From the NCBI GenBank assembly GCA_016081115.2, contig CM071931.1, positions 19,010,317-19,074,316 on the forward strand: a stretch of 64,000 nucleotides of DNA, given 5' to 3'. A program made the translations under genes and the position numbers. Shown in pieces: positions 60,501 to 64,000 of this stretch (the stretch's first letter is position 1; every line of letters begins with the position of its first letter). The stretch is from Rehmannia glutinosa (taxonomy: Eukaryota; Streptophyta; Magnoliopsida; Lamiales; Orobanchaceae). Below the pieces are notes generated by a model. It ran no database searches and was not told the DNA's origin. It was given only the letters and a program-made list of their open reading frames with translations.

Positions 60501-62183
60501 CTCATTCAGAAGGGTTGTGCAAAGATCTGGTTAAGAGCATAGCGAATATGCACATTGCTCAAAAGTTCTAGAAGGTATTCCTCATCATCTATCATGTTGG
60601 GCCTTTCAAATTAGATTTGGTTGGAACTCAGCTTCGAAAGCCTCCATGCACGGAGTCTATCTTCAATCTCGGGGTATGCAAGGAAAAGGATTTGAAGGTC
60701 ATCATCATCGTCTTCTTCCTGCATAGGCTCAATAGGATCCTTCTCAACCTCAGCTATATCCACTCTTCTAAAAATCTCTGCTTAGCCTCGATTAATCCCC
60801 GCCTAGGTGCTAGGCCCACCATGTCCACCTATGTTATTATTTCGATTAGGCCCCACCTAACCTCACCCAGGTCCCGCCTAACCCCGCCAAAGATCCTCCT
60901 AGGCGCTAGGCCCCAGTCTGCCGCCCGACTAGCACCTAGCGTGTTTTAGAACACTGGAGCTTTCCTTTTCTCAGATGTGTCTCTTTCAGATGTCTCAGTT
61001 GTGGGCCTGATAGCTGAATCTTGTTAAGGTATATGTGGTTGAGCAGCTGCTTGAGTTTCTTGCTCAGTGTTTTCTACACCATCGACATCCTTTGATTTCT
61101 GCTGCTCATCAACATCAGCCTTCTCAACCTCAACTGTAGCGAACCCAGCTTGCTTAGTATCTTTGTCAGATTTCTTCACTAGTCTTATCCTAGTCTTTCT
61201 CTCTAGGGGAACTTCTGCTTCAACATTTTTTGCCTCCACAGCTGTGAAGGTTGTCTCCCCTTGCTTCTGTTTCTTTGCAGCTGGCTTGCGGGGCACATCT
61301 GTTCTCTTCCTTTGGACCACGGGAGAGGGAGCTGGAGTAGGCTTAGGTGAGGGGCTTTATCAGAAACAGTTGTGTCCTCGGGGACATGCTCAGTTGATCC
61401 CCCCCTTAGAGACAACAGACTTCTTGGCATAGTTCTGCTTCTGGGCGCCAGAGAGGTTGGCCTTAAACATTTTCTTATTTGCGTGGAAGGGTTTCCCATT
61501 GCATAGGGGGACACCCTTCTTCTCCATCAGATAACCTAAGATCGAGTTCATATCGGCCGAACTAGCAAACTTCCCATCATCAGCCACCTTCATATTGAGC
61601 ACATCTAGCACAGCTTGCTGAAAACAAACTCAGCCCAGTTAACCTCTTTTTCCTCCATGATGGCCGCCATTACAATCAGCTTAGTCTGAGAGAACTGATT
61701 GAATGAGCCAAACTTCATGTCGATGCACTTTGCTACCACATCCATTAGCTTGTGGTAGTCTTCCTTAATCAGCTTCTTCACAGCTTAACAGTTTGGTTTT
61801 CCAGCAGCCTCAGGCTTGGCTATCTCCTTCCAAGCCGCAGTTAAGTTCACATCCTTACCAGTCAACTCTTTCAGACCACTGGTAGGGAGAAAGCAGTATT
61901 CAGCTAGGTCAGTTGCAGCCAACTTAAAATATTTTCCGTTCACAGAGGAACGAATCTCATCATCGTGAACCTCAATATTCACGTATCAGATAACCACCTC
62001 TTCTAGGTAGGTATGGGACATCTCCATAGTCAGAAACTTCTTGAGATCAGCCTTCTCAAGTTTCTAAGCGATATTCTTAGCCAAATCCTTGTCAACACCC
62101 TGTTTGACAAGGCCTTCGAAATCAACATTAGCTCCAGTATGAATCTTCTCAGCGAGCTTAACGAAGTTGTATGTAGGTGCCAT
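57600..62183 (-). pseudogene. Env-like extra ORF of Sirevirus-like element D
   Basis: It starts MAPTYNFVKLAEKIHTG at 62183, homologous to the frame at 21763 in element B. A conserved block follows (NIEVHDDEIRSSVNGKYF at 61980, LKELTGKDVNLTAAWKEI, then DVVAKCIDMKFG). The middle part (61600-58900) is Glu/Ser/Lys-rich. A helical, probably coiled-coil part lies at 58885-58586 (LDNHDAMISGDIRGAV). The tail near 57740-57600 is Lys/Arg/Glu-rich, as in element B. In-frame stops (such as codon 40) and shifts disrupt it, and a GC-rich miniature element is inserted at 60761. Env-like frames after pol are known in SIRE-type elements; a membrane role is not evident here. Confidence 0.72.
60761..60956. mobile_element. 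Copy of the GC-rich hAT miniature family inside the env-like frame
   Basis: It starts CACTCTTCTAAAAATC and ends GTGTTTTAGAACACTG, with CGCCTAGGTGCTAGGC and CTAGGCGCTAGGCC inside. It aligns with 32985-33169 over its length. The flanks give only a weak duplication. Confidence 0.75.
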
Positions 62184-62300
62184 TTCAATCTTGAAAATGA
62201 GAGATGAAAAACTAGGGTTTTGAACTTCTTTGCAGAGAGAAAGCTTGGAAACTTTGTGAGCAAGAAAGTGAATGTGAGGAGAGACAAAGTAAAATTTCTC

Positions 62301-62406
62301 TTTATATGGGACTTGAAAGGACAGTTTTTAGAATTTGAAAAGTTAAAAACTAATCAACAGTTGAGATTAAAAAATCAAAACTGTATTAATTTCCCCGCAT
62401 TAAATG
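62301..62406 (-). promoter_or_regulatory. Promoter-like leader ahead of the env-like frame of element D
   Basis: On the minus strand GCATTTAATGCG (62406), TGTTGAT (62360) and CATATAAA (62308) precede a pyrimidine-rich leader and the ATG at 62183. Element B has the same order with similar gaps. Confidence 0.5.
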
Positions 62407-62730
62407 CAACACATCTACATACAATCATGGATAAACCGTCGGAGGCTTCTGACTGACACCACTAATGATGTTGACGTCATGTCTAAAAACATTCCACTTG
62501 AGGAAAACGACCTCGTTTTATCACTAAGCTCATAAATGTTTCAACTTTTTTCATTCATGACTCGACTCTACCTCACTCTTCCTTGAATCGACTGAATAAT
62601 CAATTGGTTGTCCAGCTAACTCGATACAGCTGACTAGCCGTATAAGTTGTTTCACTTGGTTGATATGTGAAACTTTTATGGTATGAAATTCTCTCATCTT
62701 TAACCCTATTGAATGAGTCTTCTAAGATTC

Positions 62731-64000
62731 CTAACACAACTCAATCAATCCAAGCTTATTCTTAAGTTCTTCAAACCTTGATCCACATAATGGATTTGTG
62801 AATATATCAGCTAAATGTTTATCAGTTGATATGTATTCCAATGTGATGTCTTTCTTTTCAACATAATCTCTTATAAAGTGATATCTGACATCAATGTGCT
62901 TGGTTCTTGAATGAAATACTGGATTCTGAGTAATTGCAATGGCACTTGTGTTATCACACATAATTGGAATCTCTCTTTCTTCAATGTCATATTCTCTCAG
63001 TTGTTGCCTCATCCATATAACTTGGGCACAACAGCTGTCTGCAGCAATGTACTCTGCTTCAACTATGGATACAACTATTGAGTTTTGTTTCTTGCCGAAC
63101 CAAGAAACCAATCTATTTCCAAGCATTTGACAAGTACCAGATGTACTCTTCTTGTCCACTCTACATCTCGCATAGTCTGAGTCTGAATAGCCAACCATCT
63201 TGAATCCTTATTCTCCTGGATACCAAAAGCCAACTTCTTGGCATCCCTTCAAATACCTTAAGATTCTCTTGGCTGCAACCATATGACTTTCCTTTGGAGC
63301 AGATTGGAATCTTGCACATACACCTACAACAAAGGTGATGTCTGGTCAGCTGGCTGTCAAATAGAGTAATGATCGAATGCGTGCTCTATACATTGTTTGA
63401 TCAACAACTTTTCCTTCTGCATCCATATCCATCTTCACAGATGTATTCATGGGAATCTTCACAGATGACTTCTTTTCCATACCAAATTTCTTCATTAAAT
63501 CTCTGGTATATTTGGTTTGACTTATGAAGGTTCCATCCTTCATTTGCTTATCTTGAAGACCTAGAAAGAAAGTCAGCTCTCCTATCATGTTCATCTCAAA
63601 CTTCATTTGCCTAAGTTTTGAGAATTTGTCACAAAACTCTTTGTTTGTGGATCCAAATATGATGTCATCTACATATATTTGAACAAGCAGTATACTCTCT
63701 CCATCTTGAGTTCTGAAGAGTGTTCTATCAACATTGCCTTTGGTGAATCCATTGTCTATTAGAGACTGAGACAATGTGTCATACCATGCTCTTGGTGCTT
63801 GCTTCAAACCATATAATGTCTTCTTGAGCTTGTAGACTTTGTCTCCAATAGTTTTCTGCTCAAAACCTGGAGGTTGTTTCACGTAGACTTCTTCTTCCAA
63901 AAGTGCATTCAAAAATGCACTCTTCACATCCATTTGATGGACAGTGAAGTTCTTGTGAGCTGGATAAGCAAGAAACATCTTTATTGCCTCCAATCTTGCA
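62731..64000 (-). pseudogene. RT and RNase H of Sirevirus-like element D (cut by window edge)
   Basis: RT reads MDVKSAFLNALLEEEVYVKQ, YGLKQAPRAWYDTL, YVDDIIFGSTNKE and FEMNMIGELTFFLGL from 63993 to 63346 without a stop. RNase H runs 63198-62731 with YSDSDYARCRVDKKSTSG, CDNTSAIAITQNP and LADIFTNPLCG, ending in a stop at 62731. One break lies between them (63199-63345). It is the best preserved retroelement frame in the window and close to element B pol. The catalytic YVDD and RNase H acidic residues are present. Confidence 0.92.

Larger units (their letters stand above)
55401..64000 (-). mobile_element. Sirevirus-like Copia element D, 3' part
   Basis: From right to left: pol (64000-62731), promoter-like leader, env-like frame (62183 to about 57600), a short non-coding tail with a hAT-type insertion, purine tract and 3' LTR. 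It is inserted in gag of element C. Its 5' LTR, gag, protease and integrase are beyond the window. Confidence 0.88.

Noticed and set aside
1..64000. CRISPR arrays, bacterial operons, rRNA or tRNA genes
   Set aside because: No regular repeat-spacer array, no ribosomal RNA sequence and no tRNA cloverleaf were seen; the primer binding sites only mimic tRNA ends.

Overview
This window looks like nuclear DNA of a flowering plant, most likely a eudicot. The genes have many introns, the intergenic DNA is AT-rich, and plant LTR retrotransposons and miniature DNA transposons fill most of the space. Three host genes are visible, all on the minus strand: a plastid/M17-type leucine aminopeptidase (3823-9562, 10 exons), a group I WRKY transcription factor closest to WRKY32 (34928-41242, 5 exons), and translation factor eIF5A (43345-46917, 5 exons). 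The WRKY and eIF5A reading frames are intact across all inferred splices. The aminopeptidase has every splice site but carries about seven 1-2 base indels and lacks its start codon. It is therefore either a young pseudogene or a locus with consensus errors.

Layout: 1-1915 holds the 3' end of a Copia element. 2342-3112 is a non-autonomous Mutator-like element. 3823-9562 is the aminopeptidase gene, with a second Mutator-like insertion in its last intron. 9954-29592 is a three-layer nest: a small hAT-like element contains a Copia element, which contains a 13.9 kb Sirevirus-like element. 29593-34927 is gene-poor DNA with several miniature elements. 34928-46917 holds the WRKY and eIF5A genes. From 47350 to the right edge the DNA is mobile: a hAT remnant, a tandemly duplicated block of minus-strand Copia pol plus a miniature element, and a second Sirevirus-like element that is cut by the window edge.

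The host genes show no functional link. The most informative signals are structural: clean target-site duplications that date insertions relative to one another, a tandem duplication with a 3-base microhomology at its joint, an array of 18-base perfect palindromes inside a late insertion, and two Sirevirus-like elements that each carry an extra env-like reading frame behind its own promoter-like leader.
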